Assembly (NCBI RefSeq): GCF_003625485.1
Contig: NZ_RAIR01000004.1
Coordinates: 124,001-188,000 of the forward strand
Length of the DNA stretch: 64,000 bases
Reading direction: 5' to 3'
From: Butyrivibrio sp. CB08
GTDB lineage: Bacteria > Bacillota > Clostridia > Lachnospirales > Lachnospiraceae
Position 1 is the stretch's first letter; each line of letters starts with the position of its first letter. The position numbers were made by a program, and so were the translations under genes. The notes below the pieces were generated by a model. That model was given only the letters and a program-made list of their open reading frames with translations, did no database searches and was not told where the DNA came from. Shown piece after piece: positions 45,159 to 53,635 of this stretch.

Positions 45159-47357
45159 TTAAATTGCGTCAATAACTGTTACAAATGATGCGAAATCTTC
45201 CGAAATTGTGAATCCTTTTTTATAGAACTCTGATAGCGTAATGCCCATATTCATGAGCTCATCGCCATAATACTCTTTGCCTTCCATCCGGTAAAGGGTA
45301 TCCGGGTCAAGACCTGCAAGTTTTAAAAATCCAGGTAACGTATTGACATTTGATCTCATGCAGTAAAATCCAACGATAGCTCTTTTCCTGTCCTCTGAAA
45401 CCACCATCCATGCGGTCTGATCAGTCTCAAACGGGGATCTGAGCCTGTAGAAATCGCCATACTGGATAAGCTCTCTGTGCTCCTTCATGAACTCGATCTG
45501 GCTCTTAACCTCATCGAACTCCTTATCAGATATCTCGTTGAGGTCAAGCTCGTAGCCAAAGGTTCCAAAGTATGCCACATTGGCCCTTGTCGCTATGGAA
45601 GTGGTCCTTCCTGTCTGCTGGTTTGGTACCGCAGATACATGGGATCCGATGGATACTATTGGATATCCGTAGGATGAGCCATACTGGATCCTCAGTCTGT
45701 CAATGGCGTCAGTGTTATCTGAGCACCATGCCTGTGGCGCGTAGTAGAGCATTCCTGCATCAAACCTGTTTCCTCCTGATGAACAGGATTCAAACAGGAT
45801 ATCCGGAAAGGCTTCGATAAGCCTTGAGTAGAGGCTGTACACACCAAGTATGTACTTGTGGTATACCATTCCCTGCTCCTGCGCCGGGCATCCATTACTG
45901 AAAACTTCAGTAAGCGGACGATTCATGTCCCACTTGATATAGCTGATGGATGCGCCATTTATTACTTTATAAAGCATGTTGTAAATATAATCGACTACCT
46001 CTTCCCTGGAGAAATCAAGCACCAGCTGATGTCTTCCAAGTGAAGATTTCCTTCCTGGAACAGCCAGCACCCACTCAGGATGCCTTCTAAAGAGGTTGCT
46101 GTTTGGGTTCACCATTTCAGGCTCGATCCAGAAACCAAACTTAAGGCCCATGGCTTCGATCTTTCTGGCAAGTCCAGCCATTCCCTGCGGGAGCTTGGCT
46201 GGGTTCTCTACCCAGTCACCCAGGCCTGCAAAGTCATCATTTCTTTCGCCAAACCATCCGTCATCAAGAACGAAGAGCTCAACGCCTGCTTCCTTGGCCT
46301 TGGCAGCGATCTTAAGGATACTGTCCTCGGTGAAGTCCATAAAGGTTGCTTCCCAGTTGTTGTTAAGGATTGGCCTTGGCTTGTTCTTCCATTTGCCTCT
46401 TACCAGGTTGTTATTGTAGAGCCTGTGGTAAGTCTGGCTAAGGCTGTTAAGGCCTGTACTTGTGTAGGCTATGACAACCTCTGGTGTTTCAAAGGTCTCT
46501 CCTTCCTTTAATACCCAGGTGAACCTCTCAGGATTGATACCCATCAGGATCCTGAGCCTTCCGTAGGTATTGCCCTCAGCAGCAGCAAGGAAATTACCAC
46601 TGTACACAAAGGAGAATCCAAAGGCATCTCCAGCAAAATCATCAGTGTTTGGTCTCTTGATGATCATGAACGGATTGAAGTTAGCACTGGAAACACCGCG
46701 CTTTGACTCTATGGATGTGGTTCCGCCTGTGAGCTTTCTGACTTCAGGGATCCTCTCCCTTGCCCATGCTCCTGCAAACTGAACCATCTCATAGTCCTGA
46801 TCCGGGAGATCTATGCAGCAGGAAAGCGCTTTTGTGAGCTTAACCTTTGTGCTTCCAGTGTTCTTAAACTCCGCGTGTCTTGCGACTACCGGGTATTTTT
46901 CAAAAATGGTGTAGGACAGCAAAAGAGTCATCTGGGCCTGTTCATCTACAAGCTCAACCTCTAAGGTTTTGGCCTCATCTTCAGCTGCATAAGTAGCTGG
47001 AAGGCCTGTGATAGCTCTTTTCCCAGGGAATATGCTGTGGCTCTTATATACAAAAGAGCTAACCCTGGATCCGTTTGACTGCTCCACCTCGAAGGCAGAT
47101 GCCCCAAAATCCGTCGTTCCGAAGGAAGGGTATTCCTGACGGTTGAGTTCCATTGAATAACTCTCAGTATCAGCATCTACCGCTATGTTTGGCATTCCGT
47201 TTCTGAAGATCACATAGGAGAAATCATCCCTCTCCCTGATGCGCTTGCCAAAATAGATATTGCTAAGCTCCCCGGATGGGGCAACCGCAATGATATAGCT
47301 GATCTGGTCGTTATACAAATGAAACTGCCTGGATGTTTTATTCCAAATTATATTCAT
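45159..47357 (-). CDS. aga: Alpha-galactosidase, GH36
   Basis: The 732-residue enzyme has full GH36 signatures: an N-terminal beta-sandwich, LFVLDDGWFGERNDD, YIKWDMNRPLTEV with the nucleophile Asp, FESCSSGGNRFDAGM, and the acid/base Asp in WCSDNTDAIDRLRIQYG, followed by the C-terminal beta domain. This is a retaining alpha-galactosidase of the RafA/AgaA type, active on melibiose, raffinose and stachyose. It has no signal peptide and should be cytosolic. AAAGGG precedes the ATG at 47357. It is divergent from the AraC-type gene. Identification is very secure. Confidence 0.95.
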   Translation of the reverse strand: MNIIWNKTSRQFHLYNDQISYIIAVAPSGELSNIYFGKRIRERDDFSYVIFRNGMPNIAVDADTESYSMELNRQEYPSFGTTDFGASAFEVEQSNGSRVSSFVYKSHSIFPGKRAITGLPATYAAEDEAKTLEVELVDEQAQMTLLLSYTIFEKYPVVARHAEFKNTGSTKVKLTKALSCCIDLPDQDYEMVQFAGAWARERIPEVRKLTGGTTSIESKRGVSSANFNPFMIIKRPNTDDFAGDAFGFSFVYSGNFLAAAEGNTYGRLRILMGINPERFTWVLKEGETFETPEVVIAYTSTGLNSLSQTYHRLYNNNLVRGKWKNKPRPILNNNWEATFMDFTEDSILKIAAKAKEAGVELFVLDDGWFGERNDDFAGLGDWVENPAKLPQGMAGLARKIEAMGLKFGFWIEPEMVNPNSNLFRRHPEWVLAVPGRKSSLGRHQLVLDFSREEVVDYIYNMLYKVINGASISYIKWDMNRPLTEVFSNGCPAQEQGMVYHKYILGVYSLYSRLIEAFPDILFESCSSGGNRFDAGMLYYAPQAWCSDNTDAIDRLRIQYGSSYGYPIVSIGSHVSAVPNQQTGRTTSIATRANVAYFGTFGYELDLNEISDKEFDEVKSQIEFMKEHRELIQYGDFYRLRSPFETDQTAWMVVSEDRKRAIVGFYCMRSNVNTLPGFLKLAGLDPDTLYRMEGKEYYGDELMNMGITLSEFYKKGFTISEDFASFVTVIDAI

Positions 47358-47466
47358 TTGTATACCCTTTCATCAGTAGTTAATAGTTTCTGTTCGCAAT
47401 CAGATAAAGACATTTTAAGTTTATCTCCCACCCATTACAAAAATAATGGCTTTTTTTGATTTTTTG

Positions 47467-47495
47467 ATGTCAAAATTTGACATTTGCATTATAAT
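47467..47495 (+). promoter_or_regulatory. Promoter and candidate operator of the AraC-type gene
   Basis: ATGTCA-AAATT-TGACAT (47467-47483) is an inverted repeat overlapping the expected -35 position, and TATAAT lies at 47490-47495. A further TTTTGACAT half-site follows at 47507-47515, near the start codon. The shared core suggests autoregulation and joint control with the GH36 gene on the other strand. Confidence 0.6.
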
Positions 47496-47528
47496 CTAAA
47501 GTAACATTTTGACATGGGAGGGAATTCT

Positions 47529-48416
47529 ATGCCTCAGGAACTTCTTGGATGTGATTTTTGTAAATTCGTTAATTATGAGGATTCTGACGATTTTTACCTA
47601 TATGAAATGGGCACCAATAAGTGCGAGCCATTGTATTCATACGAACATCTTGTTAAAAATCGTATCATCATCCACTTTGTCTTAAACGGAAAGGGGATAC
47701 TGCGGTTAAATGGCAAGCAGTATGACGTAGGTCCTCACCAGATATTCCTGATCCCTCAGGATACCAGAACCTTCTACCAGGCAGATGCTGAGGAGCCATG
47801 GGAATATATCTGGTTCCACATAGGAGGCCCCAAGATCCCTCTTATCCTGAAGGAGGCAGGCCTTACCCCATCTCATCCCGTATATACTCCCGTGGCATGC
47901 GCAGACAAGATCGAGGCCCTGGCTAAGGATATTCTGGATAACTACACCCGCCAGTACTACTGCGTTGGAACCCTTTATAAAATATGCGATTACATGATCG
48001 AGAATTCTAAAGCGAAGCAGGAAGATGACTACGATAGTTCCCTGCTGTACGTTAAGAACGTGATCTCATACATTCAGCTCAAGTACTCCGAGCACGTTAA
48101 GATTGAAAATATCGCCATTTCCCTGGGGCTTAACAGAAGCTACCTGACAAGGCTCTTTAAAGAGGCCACCGGATACTCTCTTCAGGAATATCTTCTTACC
48201 TACAGGATGAAGATGGCAATAAAGCTTTTGTCAGAAAACAAACTCAGTGTAGCCGAGATTGCAGAAGCTGTGGGCTACACTGATACATTTACTTTTTCCA
48301 AGGCCTTTAAGAGACACTTCCACCAGTCACCATCTTCCTGTAAGGGAATAGATTACAGCATAGCTACGGGAATGCTGGGTATTGCAAGAGCCAATATTCT
48401 GTCTCCAAAATCCTGA
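47529..48416 (+). CDS. AraC-family transcriptional regulator, MsmR/RafR type
   Basis: 295 residues from ATG 47529, chosen because it follows GGGAGGG at the right distance; an in-frame ATG at 47514 lies inside that site. The N-terminal half is a cupin sugar-sensing domain (FVLNGKGILRLNGKQYDVGPHQIFLIP). The C-terminal 100 residues hold two helix-turn-helix motifs (IENIAISLGLNRSYLTRLFKEATG; SVAEIAEAVGYTDTFTFSKAFKRHF). This is the plan of MsmR/RafR activators of alpha-galactoside use. It faces the GH36 gene. Effector inferred. Confidence 0.9.
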   Translation: MPQELLGCDFCKFVNYEDSDDFYLYEMGTNKCEPLYSYEHLVKNRIIIHFVLNGKGILRLNGKQYDVGPHQIFLIPQDTRTFYQADAEEPWEYIWFHIGGPKIPLILKEAGLTPSHPVYTPVACADKIEALAKDILDNYTRQYYCVGTLYKICDYMIENSKAKQEDDYDSSLLYVKNVISYIQLKYSEHVKIENIAISLGLNRSYLTRLFKEATGYSLQEYLLTYRMKMAIKLLSENKLSVAEIAEAVGYTDTFTFSKAFKRHFHQSPSSCKGIDYSIATGMLGIARANILSPKS

Positions 48417-48437
48417 TATTTTCTTTGAATATAAGTT

Positions 48438-48463
48438 CAGCCGGGCGATCTCTCACCCGGCTG
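48438..48463 (+). terminator. Intrinsic terminator of the AraC-type gene
   Basis: CAGCCGGG pairs with CCCGGCTG across a 10-base loop and is followed by TTTTTGT on the plus strand. It is 21 bases beyond the regulator stop and shortly before the convergent small gene. Confidence 0.85.
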
Positions 48464-48469
48464 TTTTTG

Positions 48470-48667
48470 TCATTTGATATCAAGCTCTGGCGGCTCGTCA
48501 AGGTTCTTTGAGACATATTTGCCGTCCTTCTTGCGCTGCTTGACACATTCAGTTAAAAGATATTCTATCTGTCCGTTTATCGATCTGAAGTCATCCTCAG
48601 CCCAGGCAGCAATTGCATCGTATAACTTCGCGTTTAATCGAAGCGGAACCTGTTTTTTATCTGCCAT
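48470..48667 (-). CDS. Small Arc-like ribbon-helix-helix protein
   Basis: This 65-residue protein (KKQVPLRLNAKLYDAIAAWAEDDFRSINGQIEYLLTECV in outline) has the beta-strand, helix, turn, helix plan of Arc/MetJ repressors: a short strand QVPLRL, then helices at about 12-25 and 30-45 with the turn at RSING. The tail is charged. It starts one base after the SPFH gene stop, so the pair is one operon. It may autoregulate it. I do not know an established function for this small family. Confidence 0.68.
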   Translation of the reverse strand: MADKKQVPLRLNAKLYDAIAAWAEDDFRSINGQIEYLLTECVKQRKKDGKYVSKNLDEPPELDIK

Positions 48668-48668
48668 A

Positions 48669-49724
48669 TCAGTAGAGGCTTCCTGAGTTAACTATTGGCT
48701 GTGCGTCGTGATTGCCACACAGAACTACGAGGAGGTTTGAAACCATCGCTGCCTTGCGTTCCTCGTCCAGCTGAACAATTTCTTTTTCATTAAGTCTCTC
48801 AAGTGCCATCTCAACCATTCCAACAGCACCATCAACGATGAGCTTTCTTGCATCTACTACTGCTGAAGCCTGCTGCCTCTGAAGCATTGCTGCTGCGATC
48901 TCAGGAGCATAAGCTAGATATGTGATCCTTGCGTCAACGATCTCGATACCAGCACCTTCAACCTTGGACTGGATCTCCTCTCTGATCTTGCCAGCAACAA
49001 CCTCTGTTGAACCACGAAGGCTGCCATCGTCTGCCTGTCCATCACCAGTTGTGTCAACGTTTTCAGTGATGTCATATGGATAGAGCTTAACTACGTTTCT
49101 AACTGCAGAGTCGCACTGAAGTGATAAGTACTCTTTGTAGTTGTCTACTGTAAATACTGCCTTGGCTGTATCTGTAACCTTCCACATAACAGCAACTGCG
49201 ATCTCTACAGGATTACCAAGGATGTCGTTTACCTTCTGCTTGGAATTGCTAAGAGTCATAACCTTAAGGGAGATCTTCTTGCTAGGGCCTGCCTTGAGCT
49301 CGCCTGTTGTTCCAATCTGGCCACCGCTTACAACGATTCCTGAAAGGCCGCTCTTCTTACCATCAGAGATATCTCCGCTCTGTCCAAGCTTGGTGTCTGC
49401 TGCAGGATTAAATGCTGTGCAGAATGGATTTACAAAGAAGAATCCGTCGCCCTTAAGGGTTCCTACATATTTACCGAACAGGGTAAGCACAAGAGCCTCA
49501 CCTGGCTTAAGAACCTTAAGGCCAAGGAAAAGGATCCATCCAAATGCCAGATACAGGATAGCTGCGATAAAGAGAATTGTGCTAAATTCCTGGCCCTCGT
49601 CCATTATGATGCCACCTGCCAGTACTGTAAAGAACGCCAGTACATAAAGTGCTATTGTGAGGATCATCATTGCGATCCCGTTTTTGTGTCCACTGATTAC
49701 CTTTTCTTTAATATTTTCGTTCAT
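48669..49724 (-). CDS. SPFH/Band 7-domain membrane protein
   Basis: The 351-residue protein has two N-terminal membrane segments (about 20-40 and 48-68), then an SPFH domain (KVLKPGEALVLTLFGKYVGTLKGDGFFFVNPF), with the later coiled region VVAGKIREEIQSKVEGAGIEIVDARITYLAYAPEIAAAML typical of prohibitin-like proteins. The C terminus (LVVLCGNHDAQPIVNSG) is a conserved end of this subgroup. SPFH proteins form membrane scaffolds and often control proteases or stress response. An Arc-like gene follows directly. It is monocistronic upstream of 49725-49897, which has a terminator and nothing else visible. Confidence 0.87.
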   Translation of the reverse strand: MNENIKEKVISGHKNGIAMMILTIALYVLAFFTVLAGGIIMDEGQEFSTILFIAAILYLAFGWILFLGLKVLKPGEALVLTLFGKYVGTLKGDGFFFVNPFCTAFNPAADTKLGQSGDISDGKKSGLSGIVVSGGQIGTTGELKAGPSKKISLKVMTLSNSKQKVNDILGNPVEIAVAVMWKVTDTAKAVFTVDNYKEYLSLQCDSAVRNVVKLYPYDITENVDTTGDGQADDGSLRGSTEVVAGKIREEIQSKVEGAGIEIVDARITYLAYAPEIAAAMLQRQQASAVVDARKLIVDGAVGMVEMALERLNEKEIVQLDEERKAAMVSNLLVVLCGNHDAQPIVNSGSLY

Positions 49725-49860
49725 GACTGTTCCTCCATTTGTGTCTGCCGGCCGCTGCTGCGGCCTTCATTGATGTCATAAGGCGATGTAATTTGTTTTG
49801 ATATCATTATGATATCATTTTCTATCATTTTGTCAACATTCTTTTTTGCGCAATAAAAAA

Positions 49861-49887
49861 CTACCCAGGACATAAGGTCTTGGGTAG
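49861..49887 (-). terminator. Intrinsic terminator after msrA
   Basis: On the minus strand CTACCCA pairs with TGGGTAG with an internal mismatch and a further GAC/GTC pair, followed by TTTTTTATT. It ends the GH10-msrA gene run. Confidence 0.85.
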
Positions 49888-49897
49888 CCTAAAATTC

Positions 49898-50386
49898 TTA
49901 TTTCTTTCTGCCTGATTCTATAAGCTCTTTTTCAAAAGCTTCAGGGTTTTTGAGGTAGTAGTCCTGATGATATTCCTCTGCCTCATAGAAGTTCTTGTAG
50001 GGCAAAAGAGCTACTTCCGTCTTTTTACCTGATGACTGTTCGAGGGCTGTCAGCTTTTCTTTTGCTATCTGCAGCTCCTCTTCTGACATATAGAAGATAG
50101 CTAGCGTATAGGAAAATCCCTTGTCGATAAACTGTCCCTCGCCGTCATATGGATCCACGTTGGCGAAGTAGATATCAAGGAGCCTGTTATAAGATACCTT
50201 CTCGTCATCATAAACAAGCTTTATTGTCTCTCTGTGTCCTGTCTCCTGGTGCTTTACCTGCTCATAGGTGGGATTGACTTCATCTCCTCCTGCGTAGCCA
50301 CAGATTACCTGGTCTACTCCGTACATCTTGTAGATTGGAGTAACGCACCAAAAGCATCCCCCAGCAAAATATGCTTCCTTTATCAT
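49898..50386 (-). CDS. msrA: Peptide methionine-(S)-sulfoxide reductase
   Basis: MsrA reduces methionine S-sulfoxide in proteins and free methionine. The 162-residue protein has FAGGCFWC with catalytic Cys11, CGYAGGDEVNPTYEQVK, and YHQDYYLKNP, all typical of MsrA. No MsrB domain is fused. No signal peptide is present, so it is cytosolic. Its start overlaps the stop of an upstream four-helix membrane protein by four bases, suggesting translational coupling. Family very secure. Confidence 0.95.
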   Translation of the reverse strand: MIKEAYFAGGCFWCVTPIYKMYGVDQVICGYAGGDEVNPTYEQVKHQETGHRETIKLVYDDEKVSYNRLLDIYFANVDPYDGEGQFIDKGFSYTLAIFYMSEEELQIAKEKLTALEQSSGKKTEVALLPYKNFYEAEEYHQDYYLKNPEAFEKELIESGRKK

Positions 50387-51204
50387 TTCAAATCTCCTGT
50401 TTCTGATTCTTTTTCAAGCTGGCTCTTGCGTTTTGCTGTATAAGCCTCTATCTGCTTCCACAGGCTCTGAAGCTGATCCTTATGGGCACAGAGCTTCTCA
50501 TTACAGTTGGCACACTTCAGATAGTCATTGGTGTTTTCTGAAAAGCGCTCCGGGTGGCGATAGAAAGTGATCTCCCAGCGGATAACCAGAATGACTGACA
50601 GTGCCAGAAGTGTCCAGGTGTAGGTCTTAGATACAAAGAAAAGCGGCGTGAACATCATGGCGTAATCCCAGTTGTAGATCCTGCAGGTACTGCAGCACTT
50701 GTTCTTCATAAACCAGCTCTGGAAAGGGCAGAAGAACAGGATGCAGATAACGTCACATACAGAATATGCACTGCAAAGAAGTATCATTATTCCATCATCG
50801 AAGATTCCCTTCATATGCAGAGCACCAAATACCAGATTAAAAGAGATCCATATGAGGAGTACCAGCATTGATGCGTTATTGTCCTGTATCTTGATATCTG
50901 TCTTACCTGACTTGATATAATTTCTTGCAAACTGTTTCTGGCATCCAGGACTCTCCGTCTTTGAAGGGAAGAATCTGAATATCATCTCAAGAACAAAGAC
51001 CGCCCAAACAATCCACAAAACCGCAGGAATGCTCTCCATCCTCGTAAGGATTGTCTCTTTTCCATGAACCCTGTCTACAATATAGCAGACAAGGAGCACA
51101 ACAAATATCACGCTTCGGTAAAAGAGCCTTATGTAATGTAAAAAGCTTACTGTAGTGATCTTGCTTCCCTTTAAAAGCTTTTTCTTTAACGCTTCAAGCC
51201 ACAT
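50383..51204 (-). CDS. Unknown membrane protein with cysteine motifs, coupled to msrA
   Basis: I do not recognise this 273-residue protein. It has about five or six membrane segments between residues 28 and 215, a NKCCSTCRIYNWDYAMMF motif (about residues 165-182) with paired cysteines next to a helix, and a C-terminal soluble part with ECLKCANCNEKLC, a possible metal-binding knot. The start codon of msrA overlaps its stop, so a role in envelope redox repair is conceivable. This is inference only. Confidence 0.7.
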   Translation of the reverse strand: MWLEALKKKLLKGSKITTVSFLHYIRLFYRSVIFVVLLVCYIVDRVHGKETILTRMESIPAVLWIVWAVFVLEMIFRFFPSKTESPGCQKQFARNYIKSGKTDIKIQDNNASMLVLLIWISFNLVFGALHMKGIFDDGIMILLCSAYSVCDVICILFFCPFQSWFMKNKCCSTCRIYNWDYAMMFTPLFFVSKTYTWTLLALSVILVIRWEITFYRHPERFSENTNDYLKCANCNEKLCAHKDQLQSLWKQIEAYTAKRKSQLEKESETGDLK

Positions 51205-51219
51205 TTAATCCGTCTCCAG

Positions 51220-52419
51220 TTATAAAGTAACTACTATTTCTTTATCATCAATGAGCTTGGCTGAAGCTGCCTTGCCATCGCAGCTAAGTTCGTAGTCACC
51301 CTTGAAAGCTTCTACGTTTGCCCACCCATTTTCATCTGTTGTAATTTCAGTATCAGTCCACCACTCTTCTTTTACAAGCTTTTTAAGCATATCGAATGAT
51401 GGCTTTTTGCTATTGTCCAAACGAAGAAATCCGCTTGGTGCCTTGAGCCATGCTCCGTCCTTAAAATCCCAGGTGGTGATGGCTTCTACCAGAGGATGCT
51501 CAAAGAGTATCCTGTACATCTCCTCGATCTCTTTTGCCTGACGCTGTTCCCCTTCAGGGGTTGAAGGCCACTCATCTACCTGCCAGTCGTTGAGATCAAC
51601 GATATGTGCTGGCATGATATCGCCTGAGATCAGAGTATTCTCAGTGAAATGAATAGGAAGACCAAAGTGGGAAAATCTATCAAGTACCTCTTCCAGTTTC
51701 TCTTTTCCCCAGTAGCCCTGGTGCTGGTGGGACTGGATACCTATGGCGCTTATAGGAACACCTGCATTAAGACATCCATCGATAAGTATCTCATAATTGA
51801 TGGAAGTATTAAAGTCGTTAAGAAGAAGGACTGCGTCCGGATTGTCAGCGTGAGCCCTCTCAAACACTTCCTTGATCAGGCCAACTCTTCCCTTTTCCTT
51901 GCAGATTCTTGTGATGGCGTTGTCGTACTTATCAAAGATTGGCATGATGACCACTTCGTTGATAACGTCCCACATATCAATAACGCCCTTAAATCCCTTG
52001 ACTTCGCGGTCGATTCTCTCAAGCTGCTTCTGAAGGATTGTGGCGTTGTCATATTTCATAAGCCAGTCAGCGCATACTGTGTGCCAGCAAAGAGGATGTC
52101 CCTTCACCCTGGCACCCTTGCTGTTTATGTACTGCGCAGTCTTCATGAGGATGTCAGTATTTGGCTTGCCCTCTTCCGGCTCAAAATTGCCCCAGTAAAA
52201 CGGAAGTGTCGCATAGTTAAAGATCTCAAGCCAGCTGTCAGTTATCTTCTTATGTTCTTCATCACCATTTTGAACATAAGGCATAAAATCAAAAGCCCCG
52301 CAGCCAAACAAAAACTCATGGTTTGTCTGCTTAACCGAAACCTTCTTGTTTACGATGGGATTACCCTGCCCATCTACAAAACGGATCTTCTTGCTTACTT
52401 TCCTATGTGCTATACCCAT
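51220..52419 (-). CDS. GH10 endo-1,4-beta-xylanase-type hydrolase, intracellular
   Basis: About 399 residues from ATG 52419, six bases after AAGGGG; an ATG at 52425 overlaps that site. The TIM barrel shows GHPLCWHTVCADWL, the acid/base Glu in MWDVINEVVI, GIQSHQHQGYW and the nucleophile Glu in IHFTENTLIS. Residues beyond about 350 form a small C-terminal beta domain (WTDTEITTDENGWANVEAF). There is no signal peptide, so it likely acts on imported xylo-oligosaccharides. An N-terminal extension (FVDGQGNPIVNKKVSV) also looks like a beta domain. The downstream membrane gene lies 15 bases away. Confidence 0.9.
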   Translation of the reverse strand: MGIAHRKVSKKIRFVDGQGNPIVNKKVSVKQTNHEFLFGCGAFDFMPYVQNGDEEHKKITDSWLEIFNYATLPFYWGNFEPEEGKPNTDILMKTAQYINSKGARVKGHPLCWHTVCADWLMKYDNATILQKQLERIDREVKGFKGVIDMWDVINEVVIMPIFDKYDNAITRICKEKGRVGLIKEVFERAHADNPDAVLLLNDFNTSINYEILIDGCLNAGVPISAIGIQSHQHQGYWGKEKLEEVLDRFSHFGLPIHFTENTLISGDIMPAHIVDLNDWQVDEWPSTPEGEQRQAKEIEEMYRILFEHPLVEAITTWDFKDGAWLKAPSGFLRLDNSKKPSFDMLKKLVKEEWWTDTEITTDENGWANVEAFKGDYELSCDGKAASAKLIDDKEIVVTL

Positions 52420-52430
52420 ATGCATCCCCT

Positions 52431-53375
52431 TTACTCTGCCTTAATCGTTGTTTCTACCACGTTATTATTCTCATCAAAGATGATCAACACATCCCCGGCC
52501 CAACTTAGTCTAACATTTTCTGTTGCCTGAATCTTATAGATTTTTGCTTTCTTACCCTTTGTCAGATTCTGCTTGTAGATCTTGTTCTTTTTCCAGAGAT
52601 ATACATATCCGTAGCGATAACCGATAACCCTTGTCTTGCCACCCTTAGAAAAATAAAGGGTTTTGAATTCTTTGGTCTTGGGGTCAAAGGAAAAAAGTCT
52701 GTCAGACCTTATATCATCTACATCAGCCTCGAAAGGCGATATATACATCTGAGGGCCACATAGAATTCCCTTTATCTCAGTGAACGCGCCGTAGATCACA
52801 CCATCCACGTATATCATCTGATCGCTGTATATTCCAGACTTTCTCGCAAGGTCTGTTCCTTCGATAGCCTCAAAGTCCTCGCCATTTGTGGAATACATAA
52901 GCTCACTGTCGCCAAATCTCTTTTTAAAATACACTTCTCTGCCATCATCCAGCGTGATACTGGCTTCTGTGTCCAGGATGTACCATGTTTTAGAATCAGT
53001 GACGAACTCTTCGCTGGTCATGGTTCCCGTCTTAGGGTCGTAAGTGTACTGAAGAACATCTTCGCCATCATAGACCATGAACTTCACCTGCTTGCCATCA
53101 GTGTAGGTTCTGGTGACACGCTCCTGCTCGCCATCTACCTTAAATATCTCTTTTGTTTCCCCGGTTCTTATGTCATAGAGATTTACTACCTGATTATCTT
53201 TCCCGTCAGCGTTTGGTCCATCATACACGTAGTACTCACTACTCAGAGTATTCGGTCCAAAATGCTCCGGATTTATTTCCCACTCCCCATAGAACTGAAC
53301 CCCAAAGACCGTATTCAATACTGTCATTATCAGTCCGATAACGATCTGTACTATAGTCAAAACTCTCCCAAACAT
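52431..53375 (-). CDS. Unknown membrane-anchored protein with repeated beta segments
   Basis: This 314-residue protein has an N-terminal membrane anchor (about residues 7-28, LTIVQIVIGLIMTVLNTVFG) and then a region of repeated strand motifs (YYVYDG, FMVYDGEDVLQYTYDPKTG, MIYVDGVIYGAF, LFSFDPKTKEFKTL) that looks like a beta-propeller of DUF5050-type repeats, though I cannot verify that. It lies between a 54-residue MazE-tail-like gene, 21 bases upstream, and the GH10 gene, 11 bases downstream. Probably exported. Role unknown. Confidence 0.7.
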   Translation of the reverse strand: MFGRVLTIVQIVIGLIMTVLNTVFGVQFYGEWEINPEHFGPNTLSSEYYVYDGPNADGKDNQVVNLYDIRTGETKEIFKVDGEQERVTRTYTDGKQVKFMVYDGEDVLQYTYDPKTGTMTSEEFVTDSKTWYILDTEASITLDDGREVYFKKRFGDSELMYSTNGEDFEAIEGTDLARKSGIYSDQMIYVDGVIYGAFTEIKGILCGPQMYISPFEADVDDIRSDRLFSFDPKTKEFKTLYFSKGGKTRVIGYRYGYVYLWKKNKIYKQNLTKGKKAKIYKIQATENVRLSWAGDVLIIFDENNNVVETTIKAE

Positions 53376-53396
53376 ACTCTCTCCCCAAATTTGACC

Positions 53397-53561
53397 TTAC
53401 CAAATCTCGCGCCCCACAGGCTCTCCCCAGTCAAACTCTCCGTTCACCTTTAATTCATCCCCGTACTCGCTAGCACGTTCTTCCAAAGTCTTGTGCCTAA
53501 CAGGCATTTCTTTTGCATTTTCAGTTACCTGCATGTTCTGATCACGATCTGTTTTTGCCAT
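53397..53561 (-). CDS. 54-residue peptide resembling the MazE C-terminal toxin-binding tail
   Basis: An ORF of 54 codons from ATG 53561, behind AGGGGGATAGAAT. It encodes a Lys/Glu/Asn-rich start (MAKTDRDQNMQVTENAKEMP) and a C-terminal part with TLEERASEYGDELK and the end FDWGEPVGREIW. E. coli MazE ends IDWGEPKDKEVW after a TLAEL segment, which is the part that blocks MazF. The AbrB-like DNA-binding half of MazE is missing and no mazF gene is nearby. It may be an antitoxin for a distant toxin or an unrelated peptide. A good promoter (53601-53629) lies upstream. Confidence 0.68.
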   Translation of the reverse strand: MAKTDRDQNMQVTENAKEMPVRHKTLEERASEYGDELKVNGEFDWGEPVGREIW

Positions 53562-53600
53562 ATTCTATCCCCCTAAATGCTATTTTTCCCAACTCATTAC

Positions 53601-53629
53601 ATTATAGGAGAAATCGGCCCTTCCGCCAA
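53601..53629 (-). promoter_or_regulatory. Sigma-A-type promoter for the 54-residue peptide operon
   Basis: TTGGCG (53624-53629) and TATAAT (53601-53606) are 17 bases apart on the minus strand and face the small gene at 53561. The site lies directly after the stop of the kinase operon, so the peptide gene starts its own transcript. Confidence 0.75.
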
Positions 53630-53635
53630 CTAAAC

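Noticed and set aside
51649..52530. Long open frame of 293 codons on the plus strand opposite the GH10 gene
   Set aside because: The GH10 motifs on the minus strand are clear; the plus-strand translation has no recognisable family pattern and lacks a good start site.
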